From Paramuribaculum sp. (lineage in GTDB: Bacteria; Bacteroidota; Bacteroidia; Bacteroidales; Muribaculaceae), in NCBI GenBank assembly GCA_009775605.1, contig VSPV01000011.1:1-30477 (forward strand): 30,477 nucleotides of DNA, written 5' to 3'. Below are positions 22,920 to 30,477 of the stretch, one piece after another; position 1 is the stretch's first letter; the number at the start of each line of letters is the position of its first letter. Below the pieces are notes generated by a model. It saw nothing but the letters and a program-made list of their open reading frames with translations, ran no database searches and was not told the origin of the DNA. Position numbers and translations under genes: made by a program.

Positions 22920-25655
22920 TCAGAAGATGCGCTGCTGCCCGGTGATTTCATCGCGGACCTCCTCCTCCGATTTTCCATCGTCCTCATCGGGAATTTCAGT
23001 AACATCGGGAGCATCGCCCAGGTTTTCATCATCCTCGGATTCTTCGGCCTCCTCGCCTCCGCCAAGCGGTTCAAGCTCACGGATTTCGGCAATCTCATAG
23101 TTGGTGATACGCTTGCCTTTGGCCTTGAACGACTTCACGGCTATAAACTCCGAGGCTGTGATTTCCAATGGCTCACGGAACGAATCGCCTCCCCCGAACA
23201 CCACCTCGAAACGCGCTCCGGGCGCATCGCTCAGAGCGATGAGAGTGGATGCGGCGCTGTCGCCCACAAACCGCTGACGGCGGTTTGAAGGCTCGAAGGT
23301 GAACCGCTTCATATACGGCAGTCCTTTCTGGTCGGCATCGTAGAGCAGAGCGGTCCACACATGCTTGGGACGGAAGCGCTCTATGCGCATTATACCCTCG
23401 TCGAAGTGGTTGCCGGCATCGAAGGTTGTGGTGTAGAATTCGCCAGACTCCATTATCACGAGCACGAGGTCGGTGGGCCCGAACTCACCCAGATAGTCGC
23501 CGCGGCCGTCGTAGTTCAGGCGCAGCACGTCGGGGTCGAACCACACCTCGCGTCCGCCCAGGGTCGAAGTGCCTTTCTCTTTCAGCGACATGCGGTGAAC
23601 CTCGTTCTTGGTCACGAGATTTCCAAGAGCCGAGCGGCCCTTGATGGCGAGTTTGCTGAAATCCACATCGATAAAAAGGCTCTTGAGCCTTCCTTTGGGC
23701 TTGAGAGTGACTTTCACCACCTCGGCCTCGCCGTTGGGATTGGCTGTGAACCAGGTGACGCGCGAGCCGGGCAGCCCCTGCGTGATATTGTATTCACGGT
23801 CGCGGGTTATACCCGTCACGCTGAATCGCTTCATGTAATATGGGCCTCCCTTGCCGTTCTGATAGATGACGTTGTAGATGGTGCGCGAATCGCTGCGGCG
23901 GAACACACCCACATGAAGCACTCCGTCGCCCACAAACATCTTCTCCTGCACTTTGGATATGCGGTAGCGTCCGTCGCGGTAGAATATTATCAGGTCGTCG
24001 AGCGAGGAGCAGCTGCAGAGGTATTCGTCTTTTTTAAGCGCGGTGCCCACGAATCCCTCCTTGCGGTTGATATATAGCTTCTCATTGGCCTCCACCACGT
24101 TCGAGGCCTCGATGGTGTCGAAGTTGCGGATGGCGGTGAGGCGCGTGCTGTCGTGGCCGTATTTCTCCTTGAGGCGTTCGTACCAGGCTATGGCGAAGTC
24201 GGTGAGATTGTCGAGATCGTGCTGCAGCGAGGCTATCTTGTCGCGCATGGCGGCCATTGCGGCCTCCGCCTTGTCGGAGTTGTATTTGAGTATACGGCCC
24301 ATTTTTATCTCGAGCAGACGCTCCATGTCGGCGAAGGTGATTTCGCGTATCATCTTTTCGCGCCAGGGGTCAAGACGCTTCGAGATATGCTCTATGGCCA
24401 TCTCTTTCGAGGTGCTTTCCTCGAATTCGCGGTCTTTGTAGATACGTTCCTCTATGAATATGCGTTCGAGCGAGGCGAAGTGCAGCAGTTCGCGCTGTTC
24501 GCCCATCTGTATCTCCAGTTCGCGGCGCAGGATATCGCGTGTGGATTCCACACTCGCGCGGAGGACGTCGCTCACGCCCGTGAACACCGGCTTGTTGTCG
24601 GAAATCACGCAGCAGTTGGGCGACAGCGACAGTTCGCAGTCCGTGAAGGCATACAGGGCGTCTATTGTCTTGTCGGACGATGTTCCGGCCTGCAGATTCA
24701 CGATTATCAGCGCGGTATCGGCGGTGTTGTTGTCGATCGAGCGCAGCTTTATCTTGCCCTTTTCGCCGGCCTTGGTTATCGACTCTATGAGCGAGTCGGT
24801 GGTGAGGCCGAAAGGGATCTCGGTAATGGCAAGTGTCTTGGAGTCGATTTTTTCGATTTTGGCCCTCACTTTCACGCGTCCGCCGCGGCGCCCGTCATTG
24901 TAACGACTCACGTCTACCAGACCGCCGGTGGGAAAGTCGGGATAGAGCGTAAATGCCTCTCCCCGCAGACATGCCACGGAGGCATCAAGAAGCTCGTTGA
25001 AGTTATGGGGCAGTATCAGCGACGAGAGACCTGCGGCGATACCGCTTGCTCCCTGCGAGAGCAGCAAGGGGAATTTCACAGGGAGTGTCACCGGTTCCTG
25101 CTTGCGGCCGTCGTAGGTGGGAGTCCACTCGGTCACCTTGGAGTTGAACAAGGTGTCGAGCGCGAACGCCGAAAGACGTGCCTCGATATATCGGCCGGCG
25201 GCCGCGGAGGCTCCAGTGAGGATGTTGCCCCAGTTACCCTGGGTCTCCACCAGGAGCTCCTTCTGTCCCAGCTGCACGAGCGCGCCGTAAATCGAAGCGT
25301 CGCCGTGGGGGTGATACTGCATGGTGTTACCCACAATGTTGGCAACCTTGTTGAAGCGCCCGTCGTCGAGGGTCTTCATCGAGTGGAGTATGCGACGCTG
25401 CACCGGCTTCAGACCGTCCTTTATGTGGGGGATGGCGCGGTCAAGTATGGTGTAGGAGGCATAGTCGAGATACCAGCTCTGGAACATGCCCCTGAGGTGC
25501 TGGCGCACCACGTCGTCGTTCAGGTCAACAAACATGGAGCCGAAGCCACCCTCGGTGGCCTCGGCGGCATCCTCCTCTTCAGGGTCGTTGCCCTGAGGAG
25601 CGGCATCCATTATTTCATCTTCGTCGGTGTCGTCGGTAAATCGGTCTTTGCTCAT
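22920..25655 (-). CDS. parC: DNA topoisomerase IV subunit A (GyrA/ParC family)
   Basis: This is the DNA-cutting subunit that, with ParE, unlinks daughter chromosomes. The 911-residue protein has an acidic N-terminal extension (residues 1-48), then the type IIA core: YASYTILDRAIPHIKDGLKP (65-84), QRRILHSM, HPHGD (115-119) and the catalytic Tyr156 in AAAGRYIEARL. The C-terminal domain is weakly repeated, and the last about 60 residues are very acidic. The absence of clear GyrA boxes (QRRGGRG) supports ParC over GyrA. At the quinolone-determining positions, Ala120 and Gly124 replace the usual Ser and Glu. It starts 16 nt after the M28 peptidase gene, an unusual partner. parE is not in the window. 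Confidence 0.92.
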   Translation of the reverse strand: MSKDRFTDDTDEDEIMDAAPQGNDPEEEDAAEATEGGFGSMFVDLNDDVVRQHLRGMFQSWYLDYASYTILDRAIPHIKDGLKPVQRRILHSMKTLDDGRFNKVANIVGNTMQYHPHGDASIYGALVQLGQKELLVETQGNWGNILTGASAAAGRYIEARLSAFALDTLFNSKVTEWTPTYDGRKQEPVTLPVKFPLLLSQGASGIAAGLSSLILPHNFNELLDASVACLRGEAFTLYPDFPTGGLVDVSRYNDGRRGGRVKVRAKIEKIDSKTLAITEIPFGLTTDSLIESITKAGEKGKIKLRSIDNNTADTALIIVNLQAGTSSDKTIDALYAFTDCELSLSPNCCVISDNKPVFTGVSDVLRASVESTRDILRRELEIQMGEQRELLHFASLERIFIEERIYKDREFEESTSKEMAIEHISKRLDPWREKMIREITFADMERLLEIKMGRILKYNSDKAEAAMAAMRDKIASLQHDLDNLTDFAIAWYERLKEKYGHDSTRLTAIRNFDTIEASNVVEANEKLYINRKEGFVGTALKKDEYLCSCSSLDDLIIFYRDGRYRISKVQEKMFVGDGVLHVGVFRRSDSRTIYNVIYQNGKGGPYYMKRFSVTGITRDREYNITQGLPGSRVTWFTANPNGEAEVVKVTLKPKGRLKSLFIDVDFSKLAIKGRSALGNLVTKNEVHRMSLKEKGTSTLGGREVWFDPDVLRLNYDGRGDYLGEFGPTDLVLVIMESGEFYTTTFDAGNHFDEGIMRIERFRPKHVWTALLYDADQKGLPYMKRFTFEPSNRRQRFVGDSAASTLIALSDAPGARFEVVFGGGDSFREPLEITASEFIAVKSFKAKGKRITNYEIAEIRELEPLGGGEEAEESEDDENLGDAPDVTEIPDEDDGKSEEEVRDEITGQQRIF

Positions 25656-25671
25656 TTGGTGTTCCGGGAGT

Positions 25672-26724
25672 TCAATATTCCTTTTCGTTTGCCAGATTCC
25701 AGAGGTTAAGGAATGCGGCGCGGGTTATGTCCACGTTTTTCTGATAGTTGATTTTGTCGGCATGGTCGCTCGGCTGATGATAGTCGGGATGACCGTCGGT
25801 GTGATACCAGATAATGGGCACACCGCGTTTGGCAAACGAGCCGTTGTCGCTTCCGCCCACGGGATTGTCCCAGGGGCGGTAGTTGGGTTTCAGACGCAGA
25901 CCGCGCTCCTCTATGTCGTTGCGAAGCCACTGCTCGAAGGCGGGATGTGCCTGAGTGTAGAAGTAGACCACATGTTCGGGGTTGGCCTCATTGTTGTTGC
26001 GGCCTATCATGTCGAAATTCAGGTAGCCTTTTATCTTCGATGGCTCGGAGAATGTTTGCATGAAGTATTCGGATCCGAGCAGTCCCTTTTCCTCGCCGTC
26101 CCACAGGCAGAATATCACGGTGCGTTCGGGCTGCACGCCGCTCTCCACAAATGCACGTGCTATCTGGAGCACTGCCGATACGCCTGAGGCGTTGTCGTCG
26201 GCGCCGTTGTAGATTTTGTCGCCGTCAAGCAGCGGATCAACGCCCAGATGGTCGTAGTGGGCGCCTATCATCACAATCTCGTCGGGATTCTTGCCGGTGA
26301 TTTTAGCCATCACGTTTTTCAGCGGCAGACGCTGGTGTACAACCGGTTTGAGCTTGGCTATCGAATCGGGATGCACGGTATAGCGTCCGCGTTTCTGACG
26401 CTCTATGCGGTAGGCCTCGAAGGGCTGGGTGTAATCGGTGCCGTTCCAGGGCTCGAGACCGAGCGTGCGCAGGTAAGCCTCCACATAGTTCCCGGCAATG
26501 CGGCCGGAATTGTAGCCGGCCTCACGGCCCTCAAGCTCGTCGGCTGCCAGAAACCCTATGTGGCCGCGGGCGGTCATCTCGTTGATTGAAGCATAGCCTT
26601 TGTCTACGGGGCGTTCAGTCACTTTTCCGTTCTTTACGGCTTTCATTCCTGTATCTTTGGGCTTCACACCCCAGGCGGGGGCGGCCAGAGCCAGCGCGGC
26701 AAGCGCTATCGCGATTCGTTTCAT
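25672..26724 (-). CDS. M28 family zinc metallopeptidase, exported
   Basis: The protein has a signal peptide (MKRIAIALAALALAAPAWG) and 350 residues. It carries the M28 co-catalytic zinc site: His156 in IGAHYDHLG, Asp176 in YNGADDNASG, Glu211-Glu212 in LWDGEEKGLLGSEY, Asp238 in NFDMIGR and a late His (probably His316 in DYHQPSDH). This indicates an aminopeptidase or glutaminyl-cyclase-like hydrolase in the periplasm, acting on peptides. The domain is complete with no PA insertion. It is first in the five-gene minus-strand run, and its promoter (26759-26791) carries a palindrome. Co-transcription with parC is likely because of the 16-nt gap. Confidence 0.93.
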   Translation of the reverse strand: MKRIAIALAALALAAPAWGVKPKDTGMKAVKNGKVTERPVDKGYASINEMTARGHIGFLAADELEGREAGYNSGRIAGNYVEAYLRTLGLEPWNGTDYTQPFEAYRIERQKRGRYTVHPDSIAKLKPVVHQRLPLKNVMAKITGKNPDEIVMIGAHYDHLGVDPLLDGDKIYNGADDNASGVSAVLQIARAFVESGVQPERTVIFCLWDGEEKGLLGSEYFMQTFSEPSKIKGYLNFDMIGRNNNEANPEHVVYFYTQAHPAFEQWLRNDIEERGLRLKPNYRPWDNPVGGSDNGSFAKRGVPIIWYHTDGHPDYHQPSDHADKINYQKNVDITRAAFLNLWNLANEKEY

Positions 26725-26758
26725 CGGTATTTTGTGGTTTTGATTGGTTTCTTGGGTT

Positions 26759-26791
26759 CAAAGATACGAATAAGTCGAGAGCAATGCCAAA
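26759..26791 (-). promoter_or_regulatory. Promoter of the M28-parC gene run
   Basis: On the minus strand TTTG (plus 26788-26791) and TATCTTTG (plus 26759-26766) are 21 nt apart, a full match to the Bacteroidetes promoter. The leader is about 28 nt. The -33 element lies inside the palindrome at 26781-26807. The 314-nt gap 26725-27038 holds this promoter, a second -7 copy, the palindrome and the divergent lacZ promoter; nothing else is seen. Confidence 0.75.
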
Positions 26792-26807
26792 TTTATTTGG
26801 GCATTGC
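26781..26807. promoter_or_regulatory. Operator-like palindrome over the -33 element
   Basis: Arms GCAATGCCAAAT (26781-26792) and ATTTGGGCATTGC (26795-26807) are inverted copies except for one extra G in the second arm. The inner TTTG serves as the -33 element of the M28 promoter on the minus strand. A dimeric repressor site is the natural inference; no regulator gene is adjacent. Confidence 0.5.
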
Positions 26808-26832
26808 CGAGCGAGAGTATCTAAGACGGAGT

Positions 26833-26840
26833 CAAAGATA
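26833..26840 (-). promoter_or_regulatory. Second -7 element copy upstream of the M28 gene
   Basis: TATCTTTG on the minus strand recurs here inside a 14-nt direct repeat, TCAAAGATACGAAT, present at 26758-26771 and 26832-26845. This upstream copy has no TTTG at 19-21 nt, so it may be a weak second start or the remains of a duplication. Confidence 0.35.
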
Positions 26841-26916
26841 CGAATTTATCGGCGATTTTTGGAGCTTAGATGACACAAAATAACAAGATAGTCCATGACT
26901 ATAAGCCGAAAACACA

Positions 26917-26947
26917 TTTTCCGGCCCGATGATATTGATTAATTTTG
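26917..26947 (+). promoter_or_regulatory. Promoter of the beta-galactosidase gene
   Basis: TTTT (26917-26920, one mismatch to TTTG) and TAATTTTG (26940-26947) are 19 nt apart. The transcript would start near 26954, giving a leader of about 85 nt before the lacZ ATG. The leader shows no clear structured element. Confidence 0.6.
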
Positions 26948-27038
26948 CAATGTCGGGAATACGCCCATGCGCGACTTCCCACCACGTTTTTATTCTGCAG
27001 CAAATACAGGAACATTACAATAAGAACCTAAAAACGAC

Positions 27039-30000
27039 ATGAAAAAACAAGCAATCACATTGTGCGTGGCTTCGCTTGCCGCATTGGCTGCCGGAGGGCA
27101 GACCATGAAGGAATGGCAGGACCCGCAGGTGAACGGTGTGAACCGCATGCCAATGCATGCCGCCTATTTCGCTTACGAGAATCCCGCCAAGGCAGCTTCA
27201 GGCGATATGGCCTCGAGCGACAACTACATGAGCCTTAACGGCAAATGGAAATTCAATTGGGTGAAGGACGCAGGACAACGCCCAACCGATTTCTGGCGCA
27301 CCGATTTCAACGACCGCGGCTGGGACGAAATCATGGTGCCGGCCGTATGGGAGCTCAACGGCTACGGTGACCCCATCTACGTGAACGTGGGCTACCCCTG
27401 GCGCAACAGCTACAAAAACAATCCTCCCTACGTTCCCGTCGAGAACAACCATGTGGGCTCCTACCGCCGCACGGTGCGCGTTCCCGCCAACTGGAAGGGA
27501 AAAGATGTGATTGCTCATTTCGGTTCCGTCACCTCCAATATCTATCTGTGGGTCAACGGAAAGTTCGTGGGCTACGGCGAGGACTCGAAGCTCGAGAACG
27601 AGTTTGACCTCACTCCATACATCAAGCCCGGCAAGGACAACCTCATCACCTTCCAGACATTCCGCTGGAGCGACGGCACTTACGTCGAGGATCAGGACTT
27701 CTTCCGTTTCAGCGGCGTGGGTCGCGATTGCTATCTCTATGCCCGCGACAAGAACCGCATCGAGGATATCCGCGTTACTCCCGACCTTGACAGCAATTAC
27801 CGCAATGGTTCGCTCTCCGTCGACCTCAAGCTGAAAGGCAACGGTCCGGTAGATCTCCGCCTTGTCGACGCCGACGGCCGCGAGGTTGCATCGGCGCAGG
27901 CCAAGGGCTCGGGAACTACCGTAATTAATGTCGAGAACCCGCATAAATGGTCGGCCGAGACCCCTTATCTCTATACTCTTTATGCCTCCAAAGGCGGCGA
28001 GGTAATCCCCGTCAACGTAGGCTTCCGCAAGATAGAGCTTACCCACGGCCAGGTGCTCGTAAACGGCCAGCCCGTTCTTTTCAAGGGCGCCGACCGCCAC
28101 GAACTCGACCCCGACGGCGGCTATGTGGTCTCACGCGAGCGCATGCTTCAGGACATAGCCATGATGAAGAAGCTAAACATTAACGCGGTGCGCACATCCC
28201 ACTACCCCAACTCCAATCTGTGGTATGACCTCTGCGACCGTTACGGCATCTACGTCATAGCCGAGGCCAACATCGAGTCACATGGCATGTATTACGGCGA
28301 GGGCACTCTTGCCAAGAACCCGGCCTATAAGAAAACCCACCTTGAGCGCAATGAGCGCAATGTGGCACGCAACTTCAACCATCCTTCGGTGATTTTCTGG
28401 TCGCTCGGCAACGAGGCCGGCGACGGTCCCAACTTCGAGGCCGCCTACCGTCTCGTGAAGGATATGGACGGCAGCCGTCCCGTGCAGTACGAACGCGCCG
28501 AACGTGCCGCCCACACCGACATTTTCTGCCCCATGTATTATGGCTATCAGGGCATGGAGGAATATGGCAAGGACAAATCGCAGACCCGTCCGCTCATCCA
28601 GTGCGAATATGCCCACGCTATGGGCAACTCCGAGGGTGGCTTCAAGGAATACTGGGACATCATCCGCAAATATCCCAATCTGCAGGGCGGTTTCATCTGG
28701 GACTTTGTAGACCAGTCAATCCGCTGGAAGGACGCCGATGGCGTGGAAATCTACGGCTACGGCGGTGATTTCAACCGCTTCGACGCTTCCGACAACAATT
28801 TCTGCGACAACGGCCTCATAAGCCCCGACCGCGTGCCCAACCCCCACGCCTACGAGGTGCAGCGCATCTATCAGAACATCTGGACATCGCCCGTAGACGC
28901 TGCGAAAGGTGTGCTTGACGTCTACAACGAGAATTTCTTCAAGGATCTATCCAACTGCAATCTCAACTGGAACGTGATGAAGAACGGCACGATTGTCCGT
29001 TCGGGTCGCGTGGAGCGCCTCGACGTGGCTCCACAGAAGACCGCGCGCGTCACCCTCCCCCTCCCCGCCATTGAACCCGGTGCCGACTGGGTGCTCAACG
29101 TAGCCTATACGCTCAAGGATGCCGAAGGCCTTCTCCCGGCCGGAAGCGAGGTAGCGCGCCAGCAGATTCTTCTCTCGCAGGCTCCAGCCGGGCTTCCCGC
29201 CATAGCCAACCTGAAGCCTACCAACCAGCCGGCCACAGCTCCCGCCATCAAAGACAATGAGCGCAACTACCTCATTGTATCCGGCCCCGGTTTCGACATC
29301 GAGTTCCGCCGCGCCACCGGTTTCATGACCAAATACAGCGTTGACGGCACCGACATGATAAAAGACGGAGAAGCGCTCACTCCCAATTTCTGGCGCGCTC
29401 CCACCGACAACGACATGGGTGCCGGCCTCCAGAACCGTTTCCGTGCATGGCATAAACCGGAGATGAAGCTCAAATCGCTCACCGCCTCCATGAACGCCGA
29501 CAGCATGGCCGTGGTCAAGGCCGAATACGACATGCCTTCCGTTCACGGACAGCTTGCCATGACATACACCATAAATAATGAGGGCGCCGTGCTTGTTGAC
29601 GAGCAGTTCATCGCCGACAAGTCGGCCGAGGTGTCACATCTGTTCCGCTTCGGCATGCAGATGCCCATGCCCAAGGATTTTGACACTATCGAGTTCTACG
29701 GCCGCGGCCCCGGCGAAAACTACGCCGACCGCAATCAGAGCGCCGACCTCGGCATATACCGCCAGAAGGTGGCCGACCAGTTCTACCCCTACATCCGTCC
29801 GCAGGAAACCGGCAACAAGACCGACGTCCGCTACTGGCGTCAGCTCAACCATGCCGGCAAAGGCCTTGAAATACGCGCATCCGAGCCTTTCTCGGCCTCC
29901 GCGCTCCATTATACCATCGATTCCCTCGACGACGGCACCCGCAAGCATCAGCGCCATTCGCAGCAGGTGCCCGAGGCCGACCTCACCAACCTGCTCTTCG

Positions 30001-30134
30001 ACAAAGCTCAGATGGGCCTGGGATGCATAGACAGCTGGGGTGCATGGCCCCTTGAGAAATATCTGCTTCCCTACGGTGACTATCGCTTCACCTTCATGCT
30101 CTCACCCGTAACCAACTCTTACGCCATCCGTTGA
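27039..30134 (+). CDS. lacZ: Exported GH2 beta-galactosidase
   Basis: This 1031-residue enzyme is a LacZ-type glycoside hydrolase family 2 member that cleaves terminal beta-galactosides. A signal peptide (about residues 1-20, no lipobox) sends it to the periplasm, unlike E. coli LacZ. The order is a sugar-binding jelly roll (about 65-235), an immunoglobulin-like domain, then the TIM barrel with FKGADRHELDPDGG (348-361), acid/base Glu459 in WSLGNEAGDG and nucleophile Glu523 in LIQCEYAHAMGNSEG. The C-terminal Bgal_small domain contains TPNFWRAPTDNDMG. Length is close to the 1023 residues of E. coli. It stands alone with its own promoter and terminator, with no SusC/SusD or regulator beside it, so the natural substrate is open. 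Confidence 0.96.
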   Translation: MKKQAITLCVASLAALAAGGQTMKEWQDPQVNGVNRMPMHAAYFAYENPAKAASGDMASSDNYMSLNGKWKFNWVKDAGQRPTDFWRTDFNDRGWDEIMVPAVWELNGYGDPIYVNVGYPWRNSYKNNPPYVPVENNHVGSYRRTVRVPANWKGKDVIAHFGSVTSNIYLWVNGKFVGYGEDSKLENEFDLTPYIKPGKDNLITFQTFRWSDGTYVEDQDFFRFSGVGRDCYLYARDKNRIEDIRVTPDLDSNYRNGSLSVDLKLKGNGPVDLRLVDADGREVASAQAKGSGTTVINVENPHKWSAETPYLYTLYASKGGEVIPVNVGFRKIELTHGQVLVNGQPVLFKGADRHELDPDGGYVVSRERMLQDIAMMKKLNINAVRTSHYPNSNLWYDLCDRYGIYVIAEANIESHGMYYGEGTLAKNPAYKKTHLERNERNVARNFNHPSVIFWSLGNEAGDGPNFEAAYRLVKDMDGSRPVQYERAERAAHTDIFCPMYYGYQGMEEYGKDKSQTRPLIQCEYAHAMGNSEGGFKEYWDIIRKYPNLQGGFIWDFVDQSIRWKDADGVEIYGYGGDFNRFDASDNNFCDNGLISPDRVPNPHAYEVQRIYQNIWTSPVDAAKGVLDVYNENFFKDLSNCNLNWNVMKNGTIVRSGRVERLDVAPQKTARVTLPLPAIEPGADWVLNVAYTLKDAEGLLPAGSEVARQQILLSQAPAGLPAIANLKPTNQPATAPAIKDNERNYLIVSGPGFDIEFRRATGFMTKYSVDGTDMIKDGEALTPNFWRAPTDNDMGAGLQNRFRAWHKPEMKLKSLTASMNADSMAVVKAEYDMPSVHGQLAMTYTINNEGAVLVDEQFIADKSAEVSHLFRFGMQMPMPKDFDTIEFYGRGPGENYADRNQSADLGIYRQKVADQFYPYIRPQETGNKTDVRYWRQLNHAGKGLEIRASEPFSASALHYTIDSLDDGTRKHQRHSQQVPEADLTNLLFDKAQMGLGCIDSWGAWPLEKYLLPYGDYRFTFMLSPVTNSYAIR

Positions 30135-30165
30135 CCTTCTCTTCCAAACCAACCAACCATATCCG

Positions 30166-30195
30166 GCGGCCGGGCTCTCCCCGGCCGCTTTTTTT
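30166..30195 (+). terminator. Rho-independent terminator of lacZ
   Basis: Perfect 9-bp arms GCGGCCGGG (30166-30174) and CCCGGCCGC (30180-30188) enclose a 5-nt loop and are followed by seven T (30189-30195). It begins 32 nt after the lacZ stop. Confidence 0.93.
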
Positions 30196-30203
30196 GTCCG
30201 GCT

Positions 30204-30330
30204 GGGCGCTACAGACCAGACCGACCTTACAGACTCTACAGACTCTACAGACTTTACAGCCTTAGCCGAATACTCTGCAGGGTCAGTAAGATCCGTAGAG
30301 TCTGTAAAGTCCGTAGCGTCCATGGAGTCC
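30204..30330. repeat. Inverted pair of 9-nt tandem repeat arrays
   Basis: The left arm (30204-30257) is six 9-nt units drifting around AGACTCTAC, with two exact copies at 30231-30248 and AGACTTTAC at 30249-30257. The right arm (30286-30330) is five units of the reverse complement type: GTAAGATCC, GTAGAGTCT, GTAAAGTCC, GTAGCGTCC, ATGGAGTCC. The arms can pair: GGGCGCTAC (30204) with GTAGCGTCC (30313) and AGACTCTAC (30231) with GTAGAGTCT (30295). No gene is convincing in the 343 nt after lacZ; this array, the terminator, a C run and a possible promoter account for it. Confidence 0.8.
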
Positions 30331-30403
30331 AGTCCTTTCAGTTTAGTAGAATCAGCAACAAAACAGTTACAAACACGCAGCTAATGTTAAAAGTTATTAA
30401 TTT

Positions 30404-30412
30404 CCCCCCCCC
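30404..30412 (+). repeat. Run of nine C residues
   Basis: A homopolymer of nine C stands out in AT-rich DNA, about 50 nt before a possible -7 element at 30462. Such runs are prone to slippage. Confidence 0.7.
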
Positions 30413-30440
30413 GGTAATATGTTGTAACATAAAATAGCGT

Positions 30441-30469
30441 TTTGTGTACAAATATGATAAGTAATTTTG
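30441..30469 (+). promoter_or_regulatory. Possible promoter for a gene beyond the window
   Basis: TTTG (30441-30444) and TAATTTTG (30462-30469) are 17 nt apart, slightly shorter than the usual 19-21. The surrounding sequence is AT-rich and noncoding, and no start codon follows before the window ends. Confidence 0.4.
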
Positions 30470-30477
30470 AAAACCAA

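Noticed and set aside
24153..25709. 518-codon open frame opposite parC
   Set aside because: Antisense to a clear topoisomerase gene in GC-rich DNA; the translation has no recognisable domain and arises from codon bias of the real gene.
30102..30323. 73-codon minus-strand reading frame with repeated TD and SVES units
   Set aside because: It spans the lacZ 3' end, the terminator and the 9-nt repeats. The peptide periodicity is a direct result of the DNA repeats, and there is no promoter or family match.
30204..30330. Possible CRISPR array
   Set aside because: Units are 9 nt, contiguous, imperfect and in opposite orientation in two arms, with no spacers and no cas genes.

Overview
The window looks like a chromosomal segment of a gut Bacteroidales bacterium. 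A Muribaculaceae-like organism is my best guess, but the family is an inference. The evidence is: promoters with the Bacteroidetes TTTG / TAnnTTTG architecture and no consistent Shine-Dalgarno sequences; a complex I locus with fused nuoCD and no nuoE, nuoF or nuoG; a very short AtpC; an AtpB with a signal peptide and periplasmic domain; many lipoproteins with a Ser-Cys lipobox followed by Asp/Asn; Bacteroidales-type families (PepSY-like, DUF3316); and a tRNA gene without encoded CCA. I see no insertion sequence, phage, CRISPR array or plasmid gene.

Positions 1-11820, minus strand. This is one long energy-conservation gene string, read right to left: nuoA, nuoB, nuoCD, nuoH, then the whole F1Fo ATP synthase set atpD, atpC, atpB, atpE, atpF, atpH, atpA, atpG, then nuoI and the start of nuoJ, which runs out of the window. 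The ATP synthase genes therefore sit inside the complex I operon, between nuoH and nuoI. The junction gaps are 43 and 57 nt and neither shows a promoter or terminator. This is the most notable feature of the window: a proton pump and the proton-driven synthase appear to share one transcript.

Positions 11946-15200, minus strand. A TonB-dependent outer-membrane receptor with a Met/His-rich loop is followed by a lipoprotein that looks internally duplicated. A textbook Bacteroidetes promoter precedes the receptor.

Positions 15270-18900, plus strand. Glycyl-tRNA synthetase, a LemA-type lipoprotein and an FKBP-type lipoprotein form a likely operon. A PepSY-like lipoprotein follows. A two-way terminator separates it from a minus-strand tRNA-Arg(ACG).

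Positions 19000-26830. A plus-strand 5'-nucleotidase converges on a five-gene minus-strand run, which in transcription order is M28 peptidase, topoisomerase IV subunit A, DUF3316 protein, S41 peptidase and DUF486 membrane protein. The run's promoter region carries a palindrome over its -33 element.

Positions 26900-30477, plus strand. An exported GH2 beta-galactosidase has its own promoter and terminator. It is followed by an inverted pair of arrays of 9-nt repeats, a run of nine C residues, and a possible promoter for a gene beyond the window.
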